Assembly: GCA_947497485.1 (NCBI GenBank)
Contig: CANMHB010000015.1
Span: forward strand, 1 to 64,000
Length of the DNA stretch: 64,000 nt
Reading direction: 5' to 3'
Source: Flavobacteriales bacterium
GTDB taxonomy: Bacteria > Bacteroidota > Bacteroidia > Flavobacteriales_D > Crocinitomicaceae
A program made the translations under genes and the position numbers. Below, piece by piece: positions 1 through 7,856 of the stretch. The notes beneath the pieces were generated by a model that ran no database searches, was not told the DNA's origin, and saw only the letters and a program-made list of their open reading frames with translations. Every line of letters starts with the position of its first letter. Positions within the stretch are counted from its first letter, which is position 1.

Positions 1-118
1 CATCGTTATTGATTTTTATTCCATGTTGCAAATAACCATCCACATGATGGTCTAACATTCTTGCTTCAGGCTTGCGTAAACAATGAATGGGTGTCCCATC
101 TGAAAGTGTGGTTTTCAT
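1..118 (-). CDS. N-terminal part of a methyltransferase-like protein (runs off the window)
   Basis: Only the first 39 codons are inside the window, starting at an ATG at 118 and continuing past position 1. The visible peptide (MKTTLSDGTPIHCLRKPEAR, then a LDHHVDGYLQHG segment) resembles the pre-Rossmann leader of FkbM-type SAM-dependent methyltransferases, where an xARMLxxHVxGYLxHGI segment precedes the SAM-binding glycine-rich loop. The catalytic part is not visible, so this is a family guess from the leader alone. The 179 bases between it and the next gene hold only AT-rich sequence. Confidence 0.5.
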   Translation of the reverse strand, partial: MKTTLSDGTPIHCLRKPEARMLDHHVDGYLQHGIKINND

Positions 119-297
119 AGCTCAATTTTATCTTCTAAAAATAAACAAAATAAAGAACAGAAATTCACTGTTTACAAAAGTTTAATTAGAAAGAAAAGAA
201 TCGTAAATCTTGAAGTTCACTAATTGGCGAAAAATAAAATTGATTAATTTTCGATCAAATATACGTTCATTGATCTTATCCTTGAATGAAATAAATA

Positions 298-2601
298 TTA
301 TTGAATAACATGTATAAATCCATGCCTTTCTTCATTCTCAATTCTCAATTTATAAAAATAAATACCTTCAATTAATGCTTGTCCTGAGGTATCCTCCCCA
401 TTAAATTTAGCTCCATATCTGTTACCTGAAAATACTAATTCTCCCCATCGATTCATGAAGAGAAGTTCAAAGTCAAAACAATTTTGAAATAGTTCATTTA
501 AATCCCAATAATCATTTATTTGATCGCCATTAGGAGTGATGACATTTGGTACATTGAAATCGCTTGACTTAATTAAATTTTGTAGTTGTAAGGAGATGTC
601 ACTTGTGTCCGAATGACAACCATTTAAGTCGATATAGGCTGAATAAGTGCCCGATTGAGCTATTGTACCCGAAATAAAATTGACCCATTCATTTGATGAA
701 TAATTTGAAGGCCCTGTCCAATGTATTGTGCCTGGAGAGAGATTCGAATACAATTTTATGTTGTCATTTTCACAAATAGGGATTTCTGAAGAAATTATTG
801 GTTGGTTAGGTTTTGGTAATAGATTGACTGTTAATACAATAGTACTATCACACCCTTCCGATGACTGTAAAGGAATGGTATACGTGCCAGGATTAACATA
901 ATTGACCCCATTCAAAGTCACTTGTTCTCCAGGACATAAATTGGTGGTAATGGCAGTGGAATAAATCGGGTTAATGGTCAAATCTAATTGAAGAATAGAA
1001 TCACATCCATAGATTGACTGCAGGATTATTTGGTAATTTCCACTTGTATTAAAGTTCTGTCCTTCCCATGTATATTGTTCACATGCACTAGCGGATGATA
1101 CCGTTGGGATAATTGATCCGAGAATAAGATTTAAGGTAATCGTGCTATCACAGCCTAGAAGTGTGGTATAGGCCTCTTGGTAGGTTCCGCTTTGATTTAG
1201 TATTTGTCCGTTCCACAGATAAATGGAGTCACATTCTTGTACATTTATGGTGGTATGAAAACCAGCGGTGTCCAAATTGAGATTGTACACGACCGTATCT
1301 GCAATACATTCAACGTATTTAATCAAAGTAACCGTATAGTTTCCTGCGTTCGGGTATGTGTGGTTAGGAGAAGTTAACCCAGAGAAATTTAAAGACCCAG
1401 ATTGAAGATCCCCAAAATTCCACAAAATTGAATCAACCCCTTGGATGGGTGGGTCCAAAGTAAATGCAACGCTGTTACATGTCGCCTGTGAAATGATATT
1501 CGCTTGTGGAGTAAAAAAGGATTGAACAAATGGAGGGAGTCCTAATTGTGCATTACGACCTAGTAAATCAATGGCTGCATGTTGTAGATTGCAACTGGTG
1601 CCAACTTGATTAGGATTTTGAATACAAGAAAGGAAAGGTTGACTAAAGTGTGGGATATATAGTTTTCCATCAAGTCCCTGTTGAATCGCACCACCTTGAT
1701 AGCCGGCACCTTGCCCTATGCCAATTGTTTGCATGGAGGAAATAATTGCAGCGGTTGTTCCCGCGGTTAAATCCCATTGATAAATTTCACCACCAGAAAT
1801 TTTACAACCGTAAAGAAGTTGATTATTAGGTGAGAAAGATACACCATATGCTTCACTAGGATTTAGAAGAAGGATGGGGTTCGAAACTACTCCTGTTAGA
1901 TTATTGAAATCAAGTAATTCAAAACCCTGATTACACATAGCGCTGGCAAGTTTTGTTCCATCCGAACTTGATGCTAGATATCCCCAGCCTGGATTGCCTT
2001 CGATCTGTCCGACAGCTGTCGTAACAGGAGCGTTAATTCCATTGCAATCTACCAAATAAGCATAGTATGTGTTGTTATGTAAACCATGTCCGATAACCCA
2101 ATAATATACGCCATTAGCATGTGCGACCGCAGCAACTTTTTCAACGGAAGGTGCAAATAGCAAACTATTTTTAGTTGAATTGATAACATCACCTAATCCA
2201 CCATCTAGCGTAATATCTACTTCGGAGTAGCGAAATCCATTTGGACCACCTTCTGCATCAACGGTGAAGATATAAAAATCGGTTTGACTTCCTGGTTTTG
2301 GCACAATGACACCAGATTGCGCCGAAGATGGATTTCCAAGTAATCCAAAGCCATTTGGCATTTGTTGATGAAGTTTATTGTAAACAAACATCCCATCGGT
2401 ATAGAACAATAAATTTCCTTGTGCATCAGAAAAGGTAGAACTACCTTCAAAGGTAGATATGGCACCATTCAACAAAGCTGTGGGTGGTGAAGTGGCAAAA
2501 GAAATTCCGGCATTGTTGCCAAAATACCAATTTTGAGTTTCAAGTTGTGCAAACGCCAAAATAGAAGCCCAACAACTGAATAAAAGAATCAAATAGCGCA
2601 T
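298..2601 (-). CDS. T9SS-secreted protein with beta-propeller-like N-terminus, PKD domain and gliding-motility C-terminal domain
   Basis: 767 residues. A signal peptide (MRYLILLFSCWASILAFAQ) is followed by about 340 residues rich in SSDGTKLASA- and SFSPNNQLLYG-like strands, typical of WD/YVTN-type beta-propellers. A PKD-like segment follows (about 370-445: WNFGD, then GNYTVTLIKY). Next come three SxSGTY.IPLxSxxGCDSTI-type repeats (about 450-595). The last about 85 residues (VPNVITPNGDQINDYW to the C-terminus) are the gliding motility-associated C-terminal (type B) sorting domain used by the Bacteroidota type IX secretion system. It is probably exported to the cell surface or medium. Function beyond secretion/adhesion is not evident. 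The neighbouring large gene on the same strand is another T9SS substrate. Confidence 0.85.
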   Translation of the reverse strand: MRYLILLFSCWASILAFAQLETQNWYFGNNAGISFATSPPTALLNGAISTFEGSSTFSDAQGNLLFYTDGMFVYNKLHQQMPNGFGLLGNPSSAQSGVIVPKPGSQTDFYIFTVDAEGGPNGFRYSEVDITLDGGLGDVINSTKNSLLFAPSVEKVAAVAHANGVYYWVIGHGLHNNTYYAYLVDCNGINAPVTTAVGQIEGNPGWGYLASSSDGTKLASAMCNQGFELLDFNNLTGVVSNPILLLNPSEAYGVSFSPNNQLLYGCKISGGEIYQWDLTAGTTAAIISSMQTIGIGQGAGYQGGAIQQGLDGKLYIPHFSQPFLSCIQNPNQVGTSCNLQHAAIDLLGRNAQLGLPPFVQSFFTPQANIISQATCNSVAFTLDPPIQGVDSILWNFGDLQSGSLNFSGLTSPNHTYPNAGNYTVTLIKYVECIADTVVYNLNLDTAGFHTTINVQECDSIYLWNGQILNQSGTYQEAYTTLLGCDSTITLNLILGSIIPTVSSASACEQYTWEGQNFNTSGNYQIILQSIYGCDSILQLDLTINPIYSTAITTNLCPGEQVTLNGVNYVNPGTYTIPLQSSEGCDSTIVLTVNLLPKPNQPIISSEIPICENDNIKLYSNLSPGTIHWTGPSNYSSNEWVNFISGTIAQSGTYSAYIDLNGCHSDTSDISLQLQNLIKSSDFNVPNVITPNGDQINDYWDLNELFQNCFDFELLFMNRWGELVFSGNRYGAKFNGEDTSGQALIEGIYFYKLRIENEERHGFIHVIQ

Positions 2602-2683
2602 TCAAACTAATTTATGTAGAACAAAACTAAACAATTATGATCAAAAACACATTAGAGCTTGGGAACTTAGGGTTGTGAATACA

Positions 2684-2719
2684 ACGCTCTAACCCTTGCC
2701 GCGGAAGAGGTTAGAGCGT
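2684..2719 (-). terminator. Hairpin between the two T9SS substrate genes
   Basis: An 11-bp perfect inverted repeat (acgctctaacc at 2684-2694 and ggttagagcgt at 2709-2719) with a 14-nt loop lies just downstream of the stop of the 1094-residue T9SS gene on the minus strand. It probably ends that transcript. The following minus-strand sequence is not clearly U-rich, so it may act as an mRNA-stabilising stem rather than a classical intrinsic terminator. Confidence 0.5.
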
Positions 2720-2731
2720 CGTAGGTGAGAA

Positions 2732-5700
2732 TTAGTTTTTTACAATTTTAAACGAAACATTTGAGTTATTTCCATTCTTCAAAAAATACATTCCTGAAGC
2801 AATTTGCTCCAAATTTATTTCTTCTTTCAGTGATTTATATCGTCCAGATAAAATTACTCTACCAAATCGATCCGTTAAGTTAAAATGTTCACCCAATAAA
2901 TCTGCAGTTACTTCTATAGTGATAAGGTTGTTAGTTGGATTCGGGTAAATAAGGATGTTATTTTTATCAAAATCATTGAGGTCATTCATTCCATTGAATA
3001 CAATATTTGACTTGGAATCACTATAGTTGATTACTTTCAGAGGGTTACAGCTATTGGAATTAACAATTTCAATTTGGTAATAGGTAGGTCCTATGGGAGG
3101 TGTTAAATCCGTGTAAGAATTAAGATTGCTTTGAATGGTTGTCAATAAACTAATATTGGTAGGGTCTGATCCTCTGTAAATATTATAACTACCAAAGGTT
3201 AAACCCTCATATTGACTCCAAATTAAATTCCAAGCTCCACCAACTCCAGCATTGATAGTCAAGTGTATTGTTTTATGAAAATCACCTAAATTTGTTTCTG
3301 TACCACAGGTATCCAATATGGCTAACTTATATCTATAAGCTTGTACCGCAGGATTCGAATTTTGATCCAAGAATACAGCTAAATCGTTATAATCCGTTGC
3401 TCCAATTTTAGAATAAACATTTGATACATTTGTTTCTTTATACACATAAAAAGAATCAATTCCCGCTGTTAGTGGTTTTTCCCAAACAATTCGATTTTGA
3501 TTCGTTAAAGAATCCATACCAACAATACAAATGGAAGGAGATGACATAAACGAAGCATTGACAGATAAAAGATTTGAACTTCTTTCACATCCGTTTAAAT
3601 TCGTAACTGACACAAAGTAATTACCTGATTGTGTTACTTGAATGCTCGCTGTTGTTTGCCCAGTATTCCATTCATAACTATTGAAGCCAATAGGAGCGGT
3701 TAAAGTTAAGGCACCACCAGAACAAGAGGTGATACTTCCTGTGGAGGTGATTGTTGGAATTTCAGGAAGTGAATTTATGGTTATGGAGATTCCACTTGAT
3801 GTAACAGGGCAGTTATTCTGATAAATGCTTACCGTATAATTACCACTTTGCATGGCAAAAATTGAACTACTCGTCGCACCTGAAATTGGCACGCCATTTC
3901 TATTCCATTGGTAGCTAAAAGATTGGGCTGTATTGCAACTCAAGAAAATGGAATCTCCTAAACAAGCACTCAATGGTCCTGTTTGATTAATCGTTGCAGA
4001 GTGCGTACAAATAACACCACCTATGACAAAGATCATGTCATTAAATACACTCGAGGAGACGCATCCGGTTGTATTATTAACCGCAACAATTGTCACGTCA
4101 GAATAGGCGTCTTGAGTGTATACGTGACTTAAAAACAATGAATTAGATTGTTGTGTGGATCCGTCTCCAGAATACCAGGTAAAATTGTAATCAGATAAAT
4201 CAGGAGTTTGATTGTTAAAGGCTACATTCAATGGCGAATTACCAAAGGTGGGGTTCGCTTGAATTTGAATGCTGTTATTTGTGTTCACAGTTAAGTCAAG
4301 CGTAACAATACTATCACATCCATTTACTGCTGGAAAAGTTTGCGTGAACATACCAGAAGTTGTGTAATCTTGATTATTCCAAGTGTATGCGTCTCCACCG
4401 CAAATTGTTTCGCTAAAATTAGTTTGTACAGAGTTTGTAATTGTCAAATTTGTCGTAATCGTACTATCTCCACATCCATTGGCAACAGGAATGACATCTG
4501 TGTAAACACCTGAAGAGGTATATATATTGCCAGCAGGAGAAAGGTAATTATCACATGCAGTAACCGAAATGGAACTGCTTGCATCGTATATGTTGCACAA
4601 TCGCATTCTGACCATTGGGGTGTATTGATTCAGGTAATACCAACTATTATTATAATTGGAAATATAACTTGTTTGTAAGGGTGGAGAAGAAACAGCATAT
4701 GAAATGTTACCTCCATCCCATAAATCCACAACAGCCAAGTATCTTTCACCCGCATTTAAATTTTGTGGTACAATGAGCGGTATGGAAACTACATTTCCTA
4801 TATCTGAAGGATTTAAAGAGTAAAAACCATCAGAATCTAACATATAAACCCAATCAAGGCTATTGGGGTCCCATGAATATAACCTAACCCCTATTTCTGA
4901 ACCAACACCTGAAGAGGGCACGATGTCAATTGCAGTTAAAATGGCGTCATTAAAAATGTCATAGGCATTACCCACTTGGTAATATTGTGTATTATCGTAC
5001 CCAGCGAAATTCGAGTTTATTATCCCGTTATCCAAAGAGTAAATGACATCCGTAACTTCAACAGATGCAAAATTATTTATGGAATTATTTGTCGGATTTT
5101 CATCAGTAACTAGAGAACTGACATTTGCAGTTAAATTAAAAGTGCCCACACTTGTTGGGGTGTATTGACAAAGTAAGGTATCCATTTCTCCACTGCTTAT
5201 TGATTCAGCCGATGAATTAACAGAAAAACTTGTTGAATTAACATTAAAAACAATGTTGTTTTGATTTAATCCAAGGTTCGAAATAAAACCATCAAATTCT
5301 ATCGGGACTAATTGGGAATATGGTATTTTGTAATAAGGTATTTTTATCCCTAAAGAACCAATTGATCCCCAATGAACATTATTTAGAATTAAATCGAAAT
5401 TAGGTCCCGTTTTAATTTTGACATCATCGACCATCCAACCGATCCCATAAATATCAACAAATCTAAATCGAATTAAAACATTTGCTTCACCGCCCGCAGC
5501 AGGTTGACCAGTTACTAAATCGTTTGAAATATTTACAGAAATAGTTTCCTCGTAAATTGTGCTACTCAATTTATCCAAATTTACTGGAAATGATGACCAA
5601 GATACTCCTCCATTATTACTGACTTCGACAAATGTTTGAGTTGTTAGTATTTTTCTTAACCGTTGAGCAAATTCTATAATAATATTTGGTTGACCTATTA

Positions 5701-6016
5701 AATTGATAGGTGTTGAATTTGTTATTAAGGCATCTTGAGACACCCCGTTTGAACCAACTCCATCAGCATCAAATAGGGCATATCCGTTTTCATTGGAAAC
5801 GGTAATATTGTTTTCGGTCCAGGTACCTGTGGCCCAGGGAATATAAGAATTATTTAATGTTGTAATCACCCAATTTTGATTATCGGAGGTGTTATTTGAA
5901 ATACTCCAGTTTGTTGGATTTGAGAAATCATCTTGCCATAATATTACTTGACTAAAGCCATTCATTGAATGAATGAAGATCAAAAGAAAGAAAAGTTTCG
6001 AATAAAATTTACTCAT
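2732..6016 (-). CDS. Large T9SS-secreted adhesin-like protein with type A sorting domain
   Basis: 1094 residues with an N-terminal signal peptide (FYSKLFFLLIFIHSMNGFSQ). The first about 200 residues look like a jelly-roll/MAM-type carbohydrate-binding module (WQDDFSNPTNW, GWMVDDVKIKTG). Then come 'CDxYxxxxGxxYTxSGxYxD' repeats ending in NGCDSIVTLDLTVN, a PKD-like segment (SHVYTQDAYSDVTI), Ig-like segments ending in SGNYxVSV, and a fibronectin-like region. The last 75 residues (ILIYPNPTNNLITIEV onward, ending FKIVKN) are a canonical Por/T9SS type A C-terminal sorting domain. Expected to be a cell-surface or secreted adhesin/binding protein; no catalytic motif was seen. Low-GC codon use matches the preceding gene. 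Confidence 0.85.
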   Translation of the reverse strand: MSKFYSKLFFLLIFIHSMNGFSQVILWQDDFSNPTNWSISNNTSDNQNWVITTLNNSYIPWATGTWTENNITVSNENGYALFDADGVGSNGVSQDALITNSTPINLIGQPNIIIEFAQRLRKILTTQTFVEVSNNGGVSWSSFPVNLDKLSSTIYEETISVNISNDLVTGQPAAGGEANVLIRFRFVDIYGIGWMVDDVKIKTGPNFDLILNNVHWGSIGSLGIKIPYYKIPYSQLVPIEFDGFISNLGLNQNNIVFNVNSTSFSVNSSAESISSGEMDTLLCQYTPTSVGTFNLTANVSSLVTDENPTNNSINNFASVEVTDVIYSLDNGIINSNFAGYDNTQYYQVGNAYDIFNDAILTAIDIVPSSGVGSEIGVRLYSWDPNSLDWVYMLDSDGFYSLNPSDIGNVVSIPLIVPQNLNAGERYLAVVDLWDGGNISYAVSSPPLQTSYISNYNNSWYYLNQYTPMVRMRLCNIYDASSSISVTACDNYLSPAGNIYTSSGVYTDVIPVANGCGDSTITTNLTITNSVQTNFSETICGGDAYTWNNQDYTTSGMFTQTFPAVNGCDSIVTLDLTVNTNNSIQIQANPTFGNSPLNVAFNNQTPDLSDYNFTWYSGDGSTQQSNSLFLSHVYTQDAYSDVTIVAVNNTTGCVSSSVFNDMIFVIGGVICTHSATINQTGPLSACLGDSIFLSCNTAQSFSYQWNRNGVPISGATSSSIFAMQSGNYTVSIYQNNCPVTSSGISITINSLPEIPTITSTGSITSCSGGALTLTAPIGFNSYEWNTGQTTASIQVTQSGNYFVSVTNLNGCERSSNLLSVNASFMSSPSICIVGMDSLTNQNRIVWEKPLTAGIDSFYVYKETNVSNVYSKIGATDYNDLAVFLDQNSNPAVQAYRYKLAILDTCGTETNLGDFHKTIHLTINAGVGGAWNLIWSQYEGLTFGSYNIYRGSDPTNISLLTTIQSNLNSYTDLTPPIGPTYYQIEIVNSNSCNPLKVINYSDSKSNIVFNGMNDLNDFDKNNILIYPNPTNNLITIEVTADLLGEHFNLTDRFGRVILSGRYKSLKEEINLEQIASGMYFLKNGNNSNVSFKIVKN

Positions 6017-6170
6017 ATTATTATTTTTAATGTAAAAATACCATTCATAAATAAAATATATAAGTAAAACTAAGATATTTATATTTTCTCCAACGTTCTA
6101 CTTTGTGTTTTCATGGTGATTTTTATCTGAACTAACATTCGAGTTGCAAGCTATCTCGAAAAATAAAGGC

Positions 6171-6207
6171 AAAAAAAAACCTTGACAGTATCGTCAAGGT
6201 TTCTTTT
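6171..6207. terminator. Bidirectional terminator hairpin (copy 1 of tRNA terminator module)
   Basis: Stem ccttgac (6180-6186) pairs with gtcaagg (6193-6199) around a 6-nt loop. It is flanked by a run of nine A on the left and a T-rich run on the right, so it can terminate transcripts from either side. The same sequence recurs at 6673-6706 immediately next to a tRNA-Met 3' fragment, which shows that it is the terminator of that tRNA. Confidence 0.75.
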
Positions 6208-6213
6208 GTAGCG
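6172..6213. repeat. tRNA terminator module, copy 1
   Basis: 42 bases repeated at 6673-6714 with a single visible difference (t/c near the right end). The unit comprises the terminator hairpin plus the last bases of the tRNA acceptor stem (tgtagcg). In this copy the tRNA homology is interrupted by about 30 unrelated bases and resumes at 6243-6258 (gagaccgagagttgaa, acceptor plus half T-arm). It looks like a decayed copy of the att/tRNA end. Confidence 0.8.
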
Positions 6214-6255
6214 TTTATCCTGGTAGTCGAAGACTCATCAGGGAGACCGAGAGTT

Positions 6256-6280
6256 GAATGCTGACGCAAGGTCAGCATTC
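6256..6280 (-). terminator. Hairpin at the end of the GIY-YIG gene
   Basis: A perfect 10-bp stem (gaatgctgac 6256-6265, gtcagcattc 6271-6280) with a 5-nt loop overlaps the TGA stop of the GIY-YIG gene. No U-run follows directly. The A-tract terminator at 6171-6207 lies farther downstream, so this stem may instead protect the 3' end. Confidence 0.5.
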
Positions 6281-6574
6281 TGACAACTTTTGAATCATCA
6301 AAAGTACGTCAGAGCTCGGGATGCCATGATTGTATTTCAGAATAAACTCTAAAGTTCTTTTTACTGATAAATTCTTTAGTTTTTTTTCTAAAATCAAGGC
6401 CTCGGATCGGGATTCTTTTTCCATTTTCCAAATCAATAACCATGGAACACCAGTTTTTGTGGCTTTTTCATATCCATTGTTATGTCGTTTCATTCTTTCA
6501 GTAATGTTGGATGTTTGTCCCTTGTAAAAGGAACATTTCTTTTTTGAATATATGATGTAAACATGAAACTTCAT
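6272..6574 (-). CDS. Small GIY-YIG endonuclease-family protein (UvrC-like N-domain)
   Basis: 100 residues, start ATG at 6574. The GIY-YIG core is clear: HVYIIYS (residues 4-10) and FYKGQT (17-22) supply the two conserved beta-strands. They are followed by the conserved Arg/His helix (ERMKRHNNG), a KATKTGVPW segment and the metal-binding Glu in the helix SEALILEKKLK. This matches the short single-domain GIY-YIG family common beside tRNA and rRNA genes in Bacteroidota. It lies between two copies of a tRNA-Met terminator module, so a homing or mobility role is plausible (inference). The alternative is a housekeeping UPF0213-type protein. Confidence 0.85.
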   Translation of the reverse strand: MKFHVYIIYSKKKCSFYKGQTSNITERMKRHNNGYEKATKTGVPWLLIWKMEKESRSEALILEKKLKNLSVKRTLEFILKYNHGIPSSDVLLMIQKLSEC

Positions 6575-6672
6575 AATACAAAGCGAACGAATTATTGAAG
6601 CTTTTATTGCTTTTTATTGAATCCTACGCTCTAATGCCGGCTCTCCAGAAAGCTATCCGAAAAAATGAACAT

Positions 6673-6714
6673 AAAAAAAACCTTGACAGTATCGTCAAGG
6701 TTTCTTCTGTAGCG
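6673..6714. repeat. tRNA terminator module, copy 2
   Basis: Second copy of the 42-base unit found at 6172-6213, 501 bases away. Here it is continuous with the tRNA-Met 3' fragment at 6710-6751. The hairpin (ccttgac/gtcaagg at 6681-6700) with its left A-run is the tRNA terminator on the minus strand. Confidence 0.8.
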
Positions 6715-6751
6715 AGACCGAGAGTTGAACTCGGGACCTTAGGGTTATGAA
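6710..6751 (-). other. tRNA-Met(CAU) 3' fragment: probable integrase attachment site (attL/attR)
   Basis: Read on the minus strand, the sequence gives an anticodon loop TTCATAA (anticodon CAT), the 3' anticodon strand CCCTA, variable loop AGGTC, a complete T-arm (CCGAG-TTCAACT-CTCGG), a 3' acceptor strand TCTCGCT and discriminator A. The 5' anticodon strand that should pair (TAGGG) is absent: the sequence immediately beyond the loop reads CAGCC. Homology ending exactly at the anticodon loop is the classical footprint left by tyrosine-recombinase integration into a tRNA 3' end. By this geometry the integrated element lies to the right (above 6751) and the intact tRNA should lie at its far end, which is not found in this window. 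Confidence 0.75.
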
Positions 6752-6835
6752 GGCTGATTTTAAATGTATAACTCAATGATATCAAGGGTTTTACAAGTTG
6801 AAAAAGTGACTTTTTGGCATGAAAAAAGCAGAAAC

Positions 6836-6872
6836 TGGACTCCAAACTGGACTCCAAATGATGGACTCCAAA
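6836..6872. repeat. Three direct repeats of tggactccaaa
   Basis: Copies at 6836-6846, 6848-6858 and 6862-6872, about 85-120 bases inside the presumed element from the tRNA fragment. Closely spaced 11-bp direct repeats beside an att core are where arm-type integrase or excisionase binding sites are expected. The function is inferred from position only. The surrounding 6752-7010 stretch holds no convincing gene. Confidence 0.5.
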
Positions 6873-7010
6873 TGAGTGAAATTGAGGGTAATTTTCAAAG
6901 GATAGCATCGATAAAAAAGTGCCTTTGGAAATGAACAAAAAACAGAAGAGTAAAATAGAATTGATGGTTAGAAACCATACAATTTTCAAATCTCCAAAAA
7001 AGTAAAGATA

Positions 7011-7421
7011 ATGAAAAAAGAAATTTACACACATTGCAAATATCACGAATGCGGTAAAAAACTACCATTCCCTAGCACATTCGTTCACTTTTGTCGAAAT
7101 AACAATAAGTGCAAGAATGATTACCACAACTCACTAAGAAAAGCAAAAACAGATCTAGCTGATTTAGTAATCGAGACAAAATTAAATTCGTACGAATTGG
7201 AGCAAAAGCTTGATAAACTACTCAACAAGAGAAAAATCAGAATAATTCCAAATCACGACCTAGAACTAATGGGCATCGAACTAAGTTCTCCGTTGATTTC
7301 ATTAATTAGATATGATAAAGAAGATTTGAAGTTTATGGAGTTTGAATTTGTAAACTATCATTTCTTCTATTTTGTTTCGACAGATGAAGTAGGTATTTCG
7401 AGGAACAAAGTTGCTGCTTAG
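7011..7421 (+). CDS. Hypothetical protein with N-terminal Cys/His cluster
   Basis: 136 residues. The first 40 residues carry Cys/His residues spaced like a treble-clef or HNH-type zinc site (HCKYHECGKK, then HFCRNNNKCKNDYHN). A coiled, charged helix follows (KTDLADLVIETKLNSYELEQ). No family is recognised. It is the first gene inside the presumed element, a position often taken by a small DNA-binding or excisionase-like protein, but this is only positional. Confidence 0.55.
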   Translation: MKKEIYTHCKYHECGKKLPFPSTFVHFCRNNNKCKNDYHNSLRKAKTDLADLVIETKLNSYELEQKLDKLLNKRKIRIIPNHDLELMGIELSSPLISLIRYDKEDLKFMEFEFVNYHFFYFVSTDEVGISRNKVAA

Positions 7422-7856
7422 CTTTTATGATCGAGTACAAAGTGCCAAAAAAGATCACAAATACTAGGTTCTTTGTATTTGCAACTTAAGTTAGATTAAA
7501 GATGGTTTGTTTTGGGATTTGTGGGGTATTGTTGTACAAATGTGCAATTGAAACGTTTTTTTGTGATAGTCAACGAAGGAAAAAAAAGTTGAAGCTATTG
7601 TCAAGAAGAAAATAATGTCAACAAGAAATTTTAAGTCAAATTTTTAAAAATCAAAATAAAATAAATAGTTTTGAATCAGCACGAAATTCCAACTAGTGAA
7701 AAGTTCACTTTAGTTTGACTACGTACAATTTAGTTTGACGACGTACAGAAAATTGAAAATCAAGCAAAATTGATTGATTTATCCATTCCCAACTGCGTCA
7801 TATTTTGGCGGTTAAACAAGATAAATTCGTACTTAAAACAAAAAATGGAGGGTGAA
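7422..7856. other. Gene-free stretch with IS-end-like repeats
   Basis: 435 AT-rich bases without a supported gene. Besides the paired repeats at 7701-7747 it shows several scattered gtcaa words (7569-7652). The open frame continuing upstream of the nuclease start at 7857 (from a TTG at 7770) is not expected to be translated. Confidence 0.5.
7701..7747 (-). repeat. Two tandem copies of an insertion-sequence-end-like repeat
   Basis: On the minus strand, TGTACGT(C/A)GTCAAACTAAA occurs twice, 20 bases apart (outer copy ending at 7747, inner at 7727). The inner copy continues to AGTGAACTT. A diverged third copy is at 14416-14442 in the opposite orientation. Multiple short repeats beginning with TGT are typical of termini of some IS families (IS21/IS3-like), but no transposase is present nearby, so these would be solo remnants. 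Confidence 0.45.

Noticed and set aside
2217..2468. 83-codon minus-strand frame inside the first T9SS gene
   Set aside because: Entirely within a well-supported gene in another frame.
6800..6850. Second sigma-54-like box (TGGCATGAAAAAAGC)
   Set aside because: The -12 TTGC is replaced by AAGC and there is no activator or suitably placed gene.
6624..7046. Open frame of 140 codons on the minus strand across the tRNA fragment
   Set aside because: It crosses the tRNA fragment, terminator and repeats and overlaps the 7011 gene; the product is Phe/Ser-rich with no motif, so it is a chance frame.
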